DNA of 16,014 bases from Sphingobacterium thalpophilum (GTDB lineage Bacteria; Bacteroidota; Bacteroidia; Flavobacteriales; Flavobacteriaceae). Under the pieces are notes generated by a model. That model did not search any database. It was not told the origin of the DNA and saw nothing but the letters and a program-made list of their open reading frames with translations. Position numbers and translations under genes: made by a program. Shown piece by piece: positions 1 to 6,732 of this stretch. The DNA lies in contig CALPOS020000029.1 of assembly GCA_943325255.2 (NCBI GenBank), forward strand, positions 1-16,014. The letters are read 5' to 3'. Each line of letters starts with the position of its first letter. Position 1 is the first letter of the stretch.

Positions 1-735
1 AACATCAAAGAACTGACTAGCTCCTTATATACTAGTTCAAAATTGATAACTTTTGCAGGAACCAAAGAACTATTAACTGGTGACACAAAAACAATTTTAA
101 CAAATCTTAATAACGACAAAGGCTATTTATTGGTGAAAGAAATGGCGGATAAATATCTTAAAGAAGTGGCGCCAAAATATGATGAAATTAATTTAAGGAA
201 TTTGACTTTGCAACGAACCTATATGAAAGCGCAATTAGAATTGAATAAAGATTCTCGAATATTTCCAGATGCCAATAGCACTTTGCGCGTTACCTATGGA
301 AAAGTAAAAGGATATGAACCAAAAGACGCTACTATTTACAAACCCTTCACTTATTTAGATGGTGTTTTAGAAAAATATATTCCTGGTGATTATGAATTTG
401 ATGTTCCAAAAAAATTGATTGACCTATATAAAACTAAAGACTACGGAATGTATGGTGTAAAAGGTAAAATGCCTGTTTGCTTTATTGGCACGAACCACAC
501 CACTGGAGGAAATTCTGGAAGCCCCGCCATCGACGTAAAAGGAAACTTAATTGGATTGAATTTCGACCGAGTTTGGGAAGGAACAATGAGTGATATTTAC
601 TACGATCCTGCCATTTGTAGAAACGTAATGGTAGATGTAAGGTACATTTTATTTATCATTGATAAGTATGCTAACGCCAAAAACCTTATCGAAGAAATGA
701 GAATTACCCATCCAAAACAAAAAATAAAAAAATAA
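1..735 (+). CDS. dpp11: S46 family dipeptidyl-peptidase, DPP11-like, 3' part
   Basis: This is the C-terminal part of a periplasmic S46 serine dipeptidyl-peptidase. The reading frame is open to the first base, so the true start lies upstream; the TTG at 43 is not a start. The catalytic serine motif GGNSGSP is present, with the Ser codon at 514-516. Eighteen residues later, in the stretch LNFDRVWEG, stands an Arg (codon 568-570). In the P. gingivalis enzymes the equivalent position is Arg673 in DPP11, which prefers Asp or Glu at P1, and Gly in DPP7, which prefers hydrophobic residues. I therefore infer DPP11 specificity. The C-terminal segment with VDVRYILFIIDKYANAKNLIEEM is typical of the family. 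Such enzymes release dipeptides from peptides for uptake and are characteristic of asaccharolytic or protein-using Bacteroidota. The catalytic His and Asp lie outside the window. The family is certain; the subtype is inferred from one residue. No clear terminator follows. Confidence 0.93.
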   Translation, partial: NIKELTSSLYTSSKLITFAGTKELLTGDTKTILTNLNNDKGYLLVKEMADKYLKEVAPKYDEINLRNLTLQRTYMKAQLELNKDSRIFPDANSTLRVTYGKVKGYEPKDATIYKPFTYLDGVLEKYIPGDYEFDVPKKLIDLYKTKDYGMYGVKGKMPVCFIGTNHTTGGNSGSPAIDVKGNLIGLNFDRVWEGTMSDIYYDPAICRNVMVDVRYILFIIDKYANAKNLIEEMRITHPKQKIKK

Positions 736-917
736 AACGCAGCTTTTTTTAATAATTGATTTCACAAATTTATCAATATGTTAAATTTAATGTGAATTTA
801 ATTTAAATGCACACGTCGCCTTTTTTGGCATAATCCTTGGTAAGTAGAGCGCAGTTGCAATAGAATGTAAATTTTGAAAAAAAAATTGAAAAATATTTTT
901 CCATAATAAAAAATTTA

Positions 918-925
918 TATCTTTG
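918..925 (+). promoter_or_regulatory. -7 box of Bacteroidota-type promoter
   Basis: TATCTTTG matches the TAnnTTTG -7 consensus of Bacteroidota promoters and lies 37 nt before the ATG of the small lipoprotein gene. The nearest upstream TTG (886-888) is 29 nt away, farther than the usual 17-23 nt, so the -33 element is poor or absent. The 5' leader is very AT-rich and lacks a strong Shine-Dalgarno, which is normal in this phylum. Confidence 0.6.
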
Positions 926-962
926 CCTCGAATTAATAATTAACCTTTTATAATTAAGTAAG

Positions 963-1181
963 ATGAAAAAAGTATTTTTAAGTTTAGCTGTAATCGCTGC
1001 ATTAACTGTAGTATCTTGTAAACAAGCTGAAGCTCCTGCTGAAGAAGCTCCAATGACTGAAGAAGTTGCTCCTGCTGTAGAAGAAGCTCCTGCTGCTGTT
1101 GACACTGCTGCTGCTGCTGCTGAAGCTGCTCCTGCTGCTGATGCTGCTGCTGCTCCTGCTGCTGAAGAAGCAAAAAAATAA
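963..1181 (+). CDS. Small Ala/Glu/Pro-rich lipoprotein
   Basis: This 72-residue protein has a signal peptide (MKK, then a hydrophobic stretch at residues 4-16) and a lipobox VVSC with Cys19, so it should be a lipoprotein of about 54 mature residues. The mature part consists almost only of Ala, Glu and Pro with a few Val, Thr and Asp; it has no aromatic residue and ends in KK. It is probably extended or partly helical and acts as an acidic, flexible envelope component, but I recognise no family and assign no function. Nearly all Ala codons are GCT, with CCT for Pro and GAA for Glu, as expected for strong expression or a young repeat. It stands alone, with its own -7 box at 918-925 and a terminator at 1206-1231. 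The residues after Cys (KQAEA) only partly resemble acidic surface-export signals, so the leaflet is uncertain. Confidence 0.87.
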   Translation: MKKVFLSLAVIAALTVVSCKQAEAPAEEAPMTEEVAPAVEEAPAAVDTAAAAAEAAPAADAAAAPAAEEAKK

Positions 1182-1205
1182 TTAGAAATTACTTCTAAAA
1201 ATTTT

Positions 1206-1231
1206 AAAACCACGCTAAGCGTGGTTTTTTT
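1206..1231 (+). terminator. Rho-independent terminator of small lipoprotein gene
   Basis: A perfect 10-bp stem (AAAACCACGC at 1206-1215 with GCGTGGTTTT at 1219-1228) and a 3-nt loop are followed by a T run. It lies 25 nt after the lipoprotein stop codon. Confidence 0.9.
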
Positions 1232-1269
1232 ATTTGGCAACATTTGAAATGTTTAAATAGGCATAAATA

Positions 1270-1303
1270 AAAAAAGCTTCGAACTGTTGTTTGAAGCTTT
1301 TTT
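1270..1303 (-). terminator. Terminator of the tRNA unit
   Basis: The inverted repeat pairs 1270-1284 with 1289-1303 (core AAGCTTC/GAAGCTT, one G-T wobble, 4-nt loop) and is flanked by A/T tracts. On the minus strand it lies directly after the 3' end of tRNA-Leu and ends in TTTTTT, so it should terminate the tRNA transcript. The symmetric tracts would let it work in both directions. Confidence 0.85.
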
Positions 1304-1304
1304 G

Positions 1305-1390
1305 TACTCAGAGCGGGACTTGAACCCGCACGAACATTGCTGTTCACTGGATTTTAAGTCCAGCGTGTCTACCAATTTCACCATCCGAGC
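1305..1390 (-). tRNA. tRNA-Leu(TAA)
   Basis: The minus strand folds as a class II tRNA of 86 nt. The acceptor is GCTCGGA paired with TCTGAGT (two G-T pairs), with discriminator A. The anticodon loop in GGACTTAAAATCC gives anticodon TAA. There is a long variable arm (GTGAACAGCAATGTTCGT region) and a T arm GCGGG-TTCAAGT-CCCGC. The long variable arm and anticodon both indicate leucine. CCA is not encoded and must be added after transcription. It lies 12 nt downstream of tRNA-Gly and is probably on the same transcript. Confidence 0.97.
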
Positions 1391-1402
1391 GAGATCAACT
1401 TG

Positions 1403-1475
1403 AGCGAAAAACGGGGCTCGAACCCGCGACCTCGACCTTGGCAAGGTCGCGCTCTACCAACTGAGCTATTTTCGC
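1403..1475 (-). tRNA. tRNA-Gly(GCC)
   Basis: This is a 73-nt class I tRNA on the minus strand. The acceptor GCGAAAA pairs with TTTTCGC and the discriminator is T, as usual for bacterial tRNA-Gly. The D arm is AGCTCAGTTGGTAGAGC, the anticodon stem-loop is CGACCTTGCCAAGGTCG with anticodon GCC, and the T arm contains GGTTCGAGCCCC. CCA is not encoded. It is the first gene of the two-tRNA unit. Confidence 0.97.
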
Positions 1476-1522
1476 ATTTCAACTTTTAAAAGAACTGCCT
1501 TACTTGTTTCGTAATGCGAGGG

Positions 1523-1552
1523 CAAATTTAATACTTTAATTCAATTTCACAA
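1523..1552 (-). promoter_or_regulatory. Promoter of the tRNA-Gly/tRNA-Leu unit
   Basis: Read on the minus strand this is TTG (1552-1550), a 19-nt spacer, then TAAATTTG (1530-1523). That is a full match to the Bacteroidota -33/-7 promoter. Transcription should start near 1516, about 40 nt before tRNA-Gly, leaving a short 5' leader to be processed. Confidence 0.8.
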
Positions 1553-1621
1553 GCCTTTTTTGGAAAAAAAAGAATGTGTTTTTATAATGTCTTGAATCAC
1601 TATTCTTTAATTGTAAATATT

Positions 1622-4228
1622 CTATTTTTTCGACAACATTCTCTTAATTTCATTAAGTTTCATCATGGCCTCAATGGGTGTTAAAGTATTGATATCTAAA
1701 TTTAGAATTTCATCTCTTATTTCTTCTAATAAAGGATCATCTAAATTGAAGAAACTCATTTGCATTTCAGCCTTCTCTGTCTTGATGCTATCTAAAGCGT
1801 CACTAGAGTGATTCTTCTCCAACTTCTTTAATATTTTCTGCGCCTTTAACAAAACGATTTGCGGAATTCCTGCCATTTTCGCCACATGCAATCCGAAACT
1901 ATGCGCACTTCCTCCTTTAACCAATTTTCTAATAAATAGCACTGTATCTTTTAGTTCTTTTACAGAAACATTGAAATTCTGAATTCTCGGCAGCAATTCG
2001 CTCATTTCGTTTAGTTCGTGATAATGCGTTGCAAACAATGTCTTAGGTCTCGTAGGATGCTCATGTAGAAACTCCGCAATTGACCAGGCAATCGAAATGC
2101 CATCATACGTGCTGGTTCCCCGTCCGATTTCATCCAACAAAATCAAACTGCGTTCCGAAAGATTATTCAAAATTGATGCAGTTTCATTCATTTCTACCAT
2201 AAATGTTGATTCCCCCATCGAAATATTATCACTTGCTCCAACTCTTGTAAATATTTTGTCTACAACTCCCATATTTACGGATTCGGCAGGCACAAAACTT
2301 CCGATTTGAGCCAAAAGGACAATTAAGGCAGTTTGTCTCAAAATGGCTGACTTACCCGACATATTGGGACCAGTTATCATAATTAACTGTTGCGATTCTC
2401 GGTCTAAAAAAACATCATTCGCAATATAAGGCACGCCAACAGGCAATTGCTTCTCGATTACCGGATGTCGGCCATTTTTAATATCCAGATCAAAACCTTC
2501 ATCTAAATTTGGACAAACATATTTATTTTCAATTGCTGATTGCGCGAAAGAAGTCAAACAATCCAATTGCGCAATCAAGTTGGCATTCAACTGCACTGGC
2601 TTGATATAAGTAGCAACCCAAGTCACCAACTGCTCAAATAATTCAACTTCTAATTTCTGTATCTTTTCCTCGGCCCCTAAAATCTTTGTTTCATATTCCT
2701 TTAGCTCTTCGGTAATATAGCGCTCTGCATTGACTAGTGTTTGCTTTCTAATCCATTCTGAAGGAACTTTGTCCTTATGCGTGTTTCGGACTTCTATATA
2801 GTATCCAAATACATTATTAAACGAAATCTTTAAAGAGGCTATACCGGTTTTTTCAGATTCTCTGGTTTCAATTCCTTCTAAAAACTCTTTTCCTGAACTA
2901 GAAATCAATCGCAACTCATCGAGTTCAGCACTAACTCCTTTTGCAATCGCATTCCCTTTCGAAATGGCTACTGGTGCCTCAGGATTTAGCGTTGTTTGTA
3001 TCTTTTCACGCAACACATCACAACTGTTAAGACTATCTCCAATAATCCTAACCGCGGATTGCTTGCTTTGTAAGGCGATTTCCTTTATGGGCAAAATGGC
3101 ATCTAGAGAATTTTTCAAAAAAACAACTTCTCTCGGCGATACTTTCCCAGCAGCAATTTTTGAAATCAAACGCTCAAGGTCCGAAATCTGCTTAATTTGA
3201 AATTGAATAGTACTTAAAATCTCTTGGTTATCCTTCAAATAGGTTACAACTTCATGACGGTTTTGAATCTTCCGAATGTCTTTCAAAGGCAACGCCAACC
3301 ACCGTTTCAATAATCGACCTCCCATTGGCGATAATGTCTTGTCAATTACATCAAGCAACGTAACTGCATTTGGATTGTAACTATGGTACAACTCTAGGTT
3401 TCGAATTGTAAAGCGATCCATCCAAACATAAGAATCTTCGGCAATTCTCTGAATAGATGTAATGTGTTGTCTTTTGTTATGCTGAGTCTCAGATAAATAA
3501 TACAAAATGGCACCGGAAGAAATAATTCCTTCTTGCAATTCTTCAATTCCAAAACCTTTAAGTGTGGCAGTTTGAAAATGATTAGTCAATGATTCAAAAG
3601 CGTAATCTTCTTTATATATCCAGTCTTCTAAATAAAAATGATGGTAATCTTCACCAAATGTCTCTTTAAAAATATTTTTATGAATTTTAGCCACTAAGAC
3701 TTCACTTGGGTTAAAGTTCTGAAGCAGTTTATCAATATACTCTTCATTCCCTTGTGCAGTCAAAAACTCCCCCGTTGAAATGTCAAGAAAAGAAATTCCC
3801 ACAACTTTTTTCCCGAAATAAATCGAGGCCAAGAAATTGTTAGAATTAGATAGCAACACCTCATCATTCATAGAAACTCCTGGCGTTACCAATTCTGTCA
3901 CACCTCTTTTGACAATAGTCTTCGTCATTTTCGGATCTTCTAATTGGTCACATATTGCCACCCGAAGACCTGCTTTTACCAATTTAGGCAAATAAGTGTT
4001 GAGAGAATGATGCGGGAATCCTGCTAAAGCCGTTTCTGTTTCGGATCCAGCACCTCTTTTTGTAAGAACAATCCCCAAGATTTTCGAAGCTCTAATCGCA
4101 TCGTCACCAAAAGTTTCATAAAAATCACCCACTCGAAACAACAAACAAGCATCAGGATACCTCCTTTTTATCTCATTATATTGCTTCATTAACGGAGTCT
4201 CTTTTGCTTCTTTTTCTTCTGATTTCAA
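1622..4228 (-). CDS. mutS: DNA mismatch repair protein MutS
   Basis: MutS recognises mispaired or looped bases and starts methyl-independent mismatch repair with MutL. The 868-residue length is normal for MutS1. The mismatch-reading Phe-x-Glu motif is at F36-Y37-E38 within GDFYETFGDD, at the same numbering as in E. coli. The connector, lever and clamp region fills roughly residues 130-560. The C-terminal ABC-type ATPase has Walker A GPNMSGKS at 620-627 and Walker B with LILLDEIGRGTST, the catalytic pair being D699-E700. The helix-turn-helix dimerisation region follows (KLVKGGSAHSFGLHVAKMAGIP region). The start at 4228 gives the usual short charged N-terminus before TPLMKQY; Met14 is a possible alternative. 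It is transcribed alone, divergent from the DUF1573 gene, and no strong terminator hairpin is visible between its stop and the tRNA promoter. Confidence 0.99.
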   Translation of the reverse strand: MKSEEKEAKETPLMKQYNEIKRRYPDACLLFRVGDFYETFGDDAIRASKILGIVLTKRGAGSETETALAGFPHHSLNTYLPKLVKAGLRVAICDQLEDPKMTKTIVKRGVTELVTPGVSMNDEVLLSNSNNFLASIYFGKKVVGISFLDISTGEFLTAQGNEEYIDKLLQNFNPSEVLVAKIHKNIFKETFGEDYHHFYLEDWIYKEDYAFESLTNHFQTATLKGFGIEELQEGIISSGAILYYLSETQHNKRQHITSIQRIAEDSYVWMDRFTIRNLELYHSYNPNAVTLLDVIDKTLSPMGGRLLKRWLALPLKDIRKIQNRHEVVTYLKDNQEILSTIQFQIKQISDLERLISKIAAGKVSPREVVFLKNSLDAILPIKEIALQSKQSAVRIIGDSLNSCDVLREKIQTTLNPEAPVAISKGNAIAKGVSAELDELRLISSSGKEFLEGIETRESEKTGIASLKISFNNVFGYYIEVRNTHKDKVPSEWIRKQTLVNAERYITEELKEYETKILGAEEKIQKLEVELFEQLVTWVATYIKPVQLNANLIAQLDCLTSFAQSAIENKYVCPNLDEGFDLDIKNGRHPVIEKQLPVGVPYIANDVFLDRESQQLIMITGPNMSGKSAILRQTALIVLLAQIGSFVPAESVNMGVVDKIFTRVGASDNISMGESTFMVEMNETASILNNLSERSLILLDEIGRGTSTYDGISIAWSIAEFLHEHPTRPKTLFATHYHELNEMSELLPRIQNFNVSVKELKDTVLFIRKLVKGGSAHSFGLHVAKMAGIPQIVLLKAQKILKKLEKNHSSDALDSIKTEKAEMQMSFFNLDDPLLEEIRDEILNLDINTLTPIEAMMKLNEIKRMLSKK

Positions 4229-4334
4229 GGGCTTAAAATATTTTTGAGGGTTGAAAATAGAATAGCGAATTTAAAAATTTTAAAACGATTATATTGTCGA
4301 ATTAAAAATTAATTAATTTTAAGAAAAAATTAAA

Positions 4335-4363
4335 TTGCAGATTAAAATTTTTGAATAGTTTTG
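4335..4363 (+). promoter_or_regulatory. Promoter of the DUF1573 gene
   Basis: TTG (4335-4337), an 18-nt spacer and TAGTTTTG (4356-4363) match the Bacteroidota -33/-7 form. The ATG is 27 nt downstream of the -7 box. A 16-bp perfect AT-only palindrome (4305-4320) lies just upstream. Confidence 0.7.
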
Positions 4364-4390
4364 CTTTGTAATTATTAATCAATAACAACA

Positions 4391-4870
4391 ATGAAAAAAA
4401 TAGTATTATTAGCTGTATTGACGATTTTTGGAGTAACAACCTCAAATGCACAAGCAAAAAAAACGGTAAAAAAAGAAGTGGCAAAAAAAGAAGCTGCTCC
4501 TGCTAAAGCTGATTCACCTAAAATAGATGGAGCTGGAATGCTTTTCGAAAACGAAACCATTGATTATGGTACACTTCCTCACAACGCTGACGGAAAACGT
4601 GAATTCGTATTTGTAAACAACGGAAACAAACCATTAATTATCACCAATGCTACTGGTTCATGTGGTTGCACAGTGCCTTCTTTTCCAAAAGAGCCAATAG
4701 CCCCAGGTGCAAGAGCAGTGATTGGAGTAAAATATGCTACAGATAGAGTTGGTGCTTTTACAAAAACAGTAACTGTTACCTCAAATGCTGAAGGAAGCGC
4801 ATCTAAAGTTTTGACTATTAAAGGTACAATTCTTGGTGATGATTCTCCAAAAGAAACTCCAAAAGGATAA
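4391..4870 (+). CDS. Secreted DUF1573 domain protein
   Basis: This 159-residue exported protein has a cleavable signal peptide, probably cut after TSNA at residue 20. A Lys/Ala-rich linker (residues 21-45) is followed by one DUF1573 domain of immunoglobulin-like beta fold (about 50-147). The family hallmarks are visible: FENETIDYGT, then FVNNGNKPLIITNA and the cysteine motif GSCGCTVP (C91, C93), then IAPGARAVIGVKY. DUF1573 proteins are abundant and often duplicated in Bacteroidota; their exact role is not established, though ASH/MSP-like folds usually bind proteins. The two nearby cysteines could form a disulfide or bind metal, which is inference. The gene has its own promoter and a strong terminator, so it is probably monocistronic. 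Confidence 0.95.
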   Translation: MKKIVLLAVLTIFGVTTSNAQAKKTVKKEVAKKEAAPAKADSPKIDGAGMLFENETIDYGTLPHNADGKREFVFVNNGNKPLIITNATGSCGCTVPSFPKEPIAPGARAVIGVKYATDRVGAFTKTVTVTSNAEGSASKVLTIKGTILGDDSPKETPKG

Positions 4871-4888
4871 GTTTTCAAGATAAGATTA

Positions 4889-4919
4889 AAGGCTTCCATG
4901 TTATGGGAGCCTTTTTTTT
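4889..4919 (+). terminator. Rho-independent terminator after DUF1573 gene
   Basis: An 11-bp stem (4889-4899 with 4903-4913, one G-T wobble, loop GTT) is followed by a run of T. It separates the DUF1573 gene from the methyltransferase gene, whose ATG is only 23 nt farther on. Confidence 0.9.
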
Positions 4920-4942
4920 GCAATAACCTAAAATACATTTTA

Positions 4943-5473
4943 ATGCGCAAACTCGAAAACAGTGAGTTAGAAAGAAAATCTATTGAAGACTTCAAAACAG
5001 CAACTAAGACGCCTCTAATTTTAGTTTTAAATGACATTCGCAGTTTGAACAACATTGGATCTGTTTTTAGAACTGCCGACGCTTTTTTGATTGAGAAAAT
5101 TTATTTATGCGGAATTACAGCAACGCCGCCCAATAAGGAAATAAATAAAACTGCCCTCGGCGCGACAGAAACCGTCGATTGGGAACATGTTCAAGACGTA
5201 GTTTCTGTAATCGAAAAACTCAAAAGAGAGTCGGTAAAAGTATACGCCATTGAACAAGTTGAAAATGCTATTTTCCTCCAAGATTTTTCAATAAATGTTA
5301 ATGAAAAATATGCGGTCGTTTTCGGAAATGAAGTTTTCGGCGTTAATCAAAAGGCTATTGAAATCTGCGACGGCACCATTGAAATTCCGCAATTAGGCAC
5401 CAAACACTCTTTGAATATTGCAGTCAGCGCCGGCATTGTGATTTGGGATTTATTCAAAAAAACACACTATTAA
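4943..5473 (+). CDS. TrmH/SpoU-family RNA 2'-O-methyltransferase
   Basis: This is a 176-residue SPOUT methyltransferase that should methylate a ribose 2'-OH in tRNA or rRNA using S-adenosylmethionine. The three SpoU motifs are present: motif 1 NNIGSVFRTADAF (36-48, with N37 and R43), motif 2 VVFGNEVFGV (125-134, with E130) and motif 3 from IPQLGTKHSLNIAVSA (148-163), which forms the knotted SAM site. The length fits the short forms without an N-terminal L30e-like RNA-binding domain, so the target cannot be read from the sequence. I chose the ATG at 4943 because the earlier in-frame ATG at 4898 lies inside the preceding terminator hairpin and encodes an atypical leader. No promoter is evident in the short gap; expression may rely on read-through or a promoter inside the upstream gene. 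The stop overlaps that of the convergent folK fusion by 4 nt. Confidence 0.93.
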   Translation: MRKLENSELERKSIEDFKTATKTPLILVLNDIRSLNNIGSVFRTADAFLIEKIYLCGITATPPNKEINKTALGATETVDWEHVQDVVSVIEKLKRESVKVYAIEQVENAIFLQDFSINVNEKYAVVFGNEVFGVNQKAIEICDGTIEIPQLGTKHSLNIAVSAGIVIWDLFKKTHY

Positions 5474-6606
5474 TTTGACAATTTGTCTTGAATCGCTTCC
5501 AAAACAAAAACATAATCTTCTTGTTTTTTGACGAAATCTTTATCGGATACATCAATAATCAGCACATTTAAATCCGTTTGTGACTTGATGTAATCTAAAT
5601 ATCCTTTATTAATTTTATCAAGATACTCCGCGGGAATCTCTTGTTCGTATGATCTGCCGCGGTACTTAATATTCTCCAATAGCCGTTCGGTATTCTGATA
5701 AAGATAGATATACAAATCTGGCTTTGGCATTTCCTTATAAATGATCTCAAACAACTTTCGATACAAACGATATTCATCGTCAGTCAGCGTAACTTTCGCA
5801 AATATCAGTGATTTGAAAATATGATAATCCGCAATAATAAAATCTTTAAATAAATCGAACTGCGCTAAATCATCAGAAATTTGTTGGTATCGATCTGCCA
5901 AAAACGACATTTCCAGCGGAAAAGCATAACGACTCTGATCTTGATAAAACTTGGGCAAAAACGGATTGTCGGCAAATCTTTCAAAAACAGTCTTAGCATT
6001 AAAATCTTCCGCAATCCTCGTGGTCAAAGTTGTTTTTCCAGCTCCAATATTTCCTTCAATCGCAATGTAATTGAATTGGTCGAGTCCCATTTTCTTTAGC
6101 GGAAAGTCCATGGATTGCAACAGCTTAATCTTGCTTTTGTCCTCAGAAGCTTTCAGAAGTTCTGGCAAGTACTTTTGTAAAATGGGATGTCTCCAATCTA
6201 AATTCAAATCACGCATCGGCACCAAGACAAACAATCGCTCCTGCATAAAAGGGTGCGGTACTGTTAAATCCTTAGAAGCAATAATTTCTTCGTTAAAGGC
6301 GACAACATCTATATCGATAGTTCTCGACTGATATCCTTCAACTACAGACCTAACTCTCCCCAAATTATTTTCAATTTCTAAAACTTTTTGAAGGATTGTT
6401 TCCGCTGAATTCTGCGTGTTTAATACCAATGCACAATTGTAAAAAACTTCTCCATCAAATCCCCACGCTGGCGTTTCGTACAAATTTGAAACTTTAACCA
6501 CAGTCCCAACACCACGATGGATAGAATCAATAGCATTTTGGATATTCTGTAACCGATTTCCTTGGTTGCTTCCTAACGATAAAATAACTTGATGTTGCGT
6601 GCTCAT
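5470..6606 (-). CDS. folK: FolK (HPPK) - deoxynucleoside kinase fusion protein
   Basis: The 378-residue protein joins two enzymes. Residues about 5-160 are 6-hydroxymethyl-7,8-dihydropterin pyrophosphokinase: LSLGSNQGNR at 9-18, then YETPAWGF at 43-50, the metal-binding RTIDIDVV at 95-102, and VPHPFMQERLFVLVP at 116-130. This enzyme makes the pterin diphosphate used by dihydropteroate synthase in folate synthesis. Residues about 178-378 are a deoxynucleoside kinase of the dGK/dAK/dCK type. They carry P-loop GNIGAGKT at 185-192, FERFADNPFL at 208-217 with the probable general base E209, ADRY at 237-240, and the lid RGRSYE at 316-321. This half phosphorylates salvaged deoxynucleosides; its base preference cannot be told. 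The join near 160-177 has no break in frame. The arrangement occurs in other flavobacteria as far as I recall. An internal start at Met166 or Met173 could make a free kinase, but I see no evidence for one. Confidence 0.95.
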   Translation of the reverse strand: MSTQHQVILSLGSNQGNRLQNIQNAIDSIHRGVGTVVKVSNLYETPAWGFDGEVFYNCALVLNTQNSAETILQKVLEIENNLGRVRSVVEGYQSRTIDIDVVAFNEEIIASKDLTVPHPFMQERLFVLVPMRDLNLDWRHPILQKYLPELLKASEDKSKIKLLQSMDFPLKKMGLDQFNYIAIEGNIGAGKTTLTTRIAEDFNAKTVFERFADNPFLPKFYQDQSRYAFPLEMSFLADRYQQISDDLAQFDLFKDFIIADYHIFKSLIFAKVTLTDDEYRLYRKLFEIIYKEMPKPDLYIYLYQNTERLLENIKYRGRSYEQEIPAEYLDKINKGYLDYIKSQTDLNVLIIDVSDKDFVKKQEDYVFVLEAIQDKLSN

Positions 6607-6645
6607 ATTAACCGCAAATTAAGTAAAAGAATTTTAGAATAGAAG

Positions 6646-6653
6646 TATATTTG
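6646..6653 (+). promoter_or_regulatory. Probable -7 box for sppA
   Basis: TATATTTG fits TAnnTTTG and lies 79 nt before the sppA ATG, in the gap between divergent folK and sppA. No TTG stands at the expected -33 distance, so this is only a moderate candidate. Confidence 0.45.
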
Positions 6654-6732
6654 CAGCGACTGTTAATAAATTTAATTACCGTTGTTTTTTGTAACTTTCA
6701 GAGTTCCAATTCAACCTATTGATAAAAAAATT

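Noticed and set aside
803..1243. Minus-strand 146-codon frame rich in Ala/Ser and an overlapping Gln-rich frame (940-1173)
   Set aside because: Both are the reverse complement of the GCT-repeat lipoprotein gene. The low-complexity products come from the repeat, and the plus-strand frame has signal peptide, -7 box and terminator.
1253..1444. Minus-strand 63-codon frame
   Set aside because: It runs across the two tRNA genes and their terminator, so it is not coding.
4898..4942. Earlier ATG for the RNA methyltransferase
   Set aside because: It lies in the terminator hairpin and adds 15 residues unlike the family N-terminus; the ATG at 4943 is preferred.
4579..5055. Minus-strand 158-codon frame
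   Set aside because: It is antisense to the DUF1573 domain and the terminator, with no recognisable domain or start context.
6607..6645. TTAATTTG on the minus strand as -7 box for folK
   Set aside because: It has a mismatch at a conserved base and no TTG at the right distance; too weak to list as a feature.
6682..6732. TTG start for sppA
   Set aside because: The added residues precede the normal cytoplasmic end of the membrane anchor; the ATG at 6733 has a suitable AT-rich leader.
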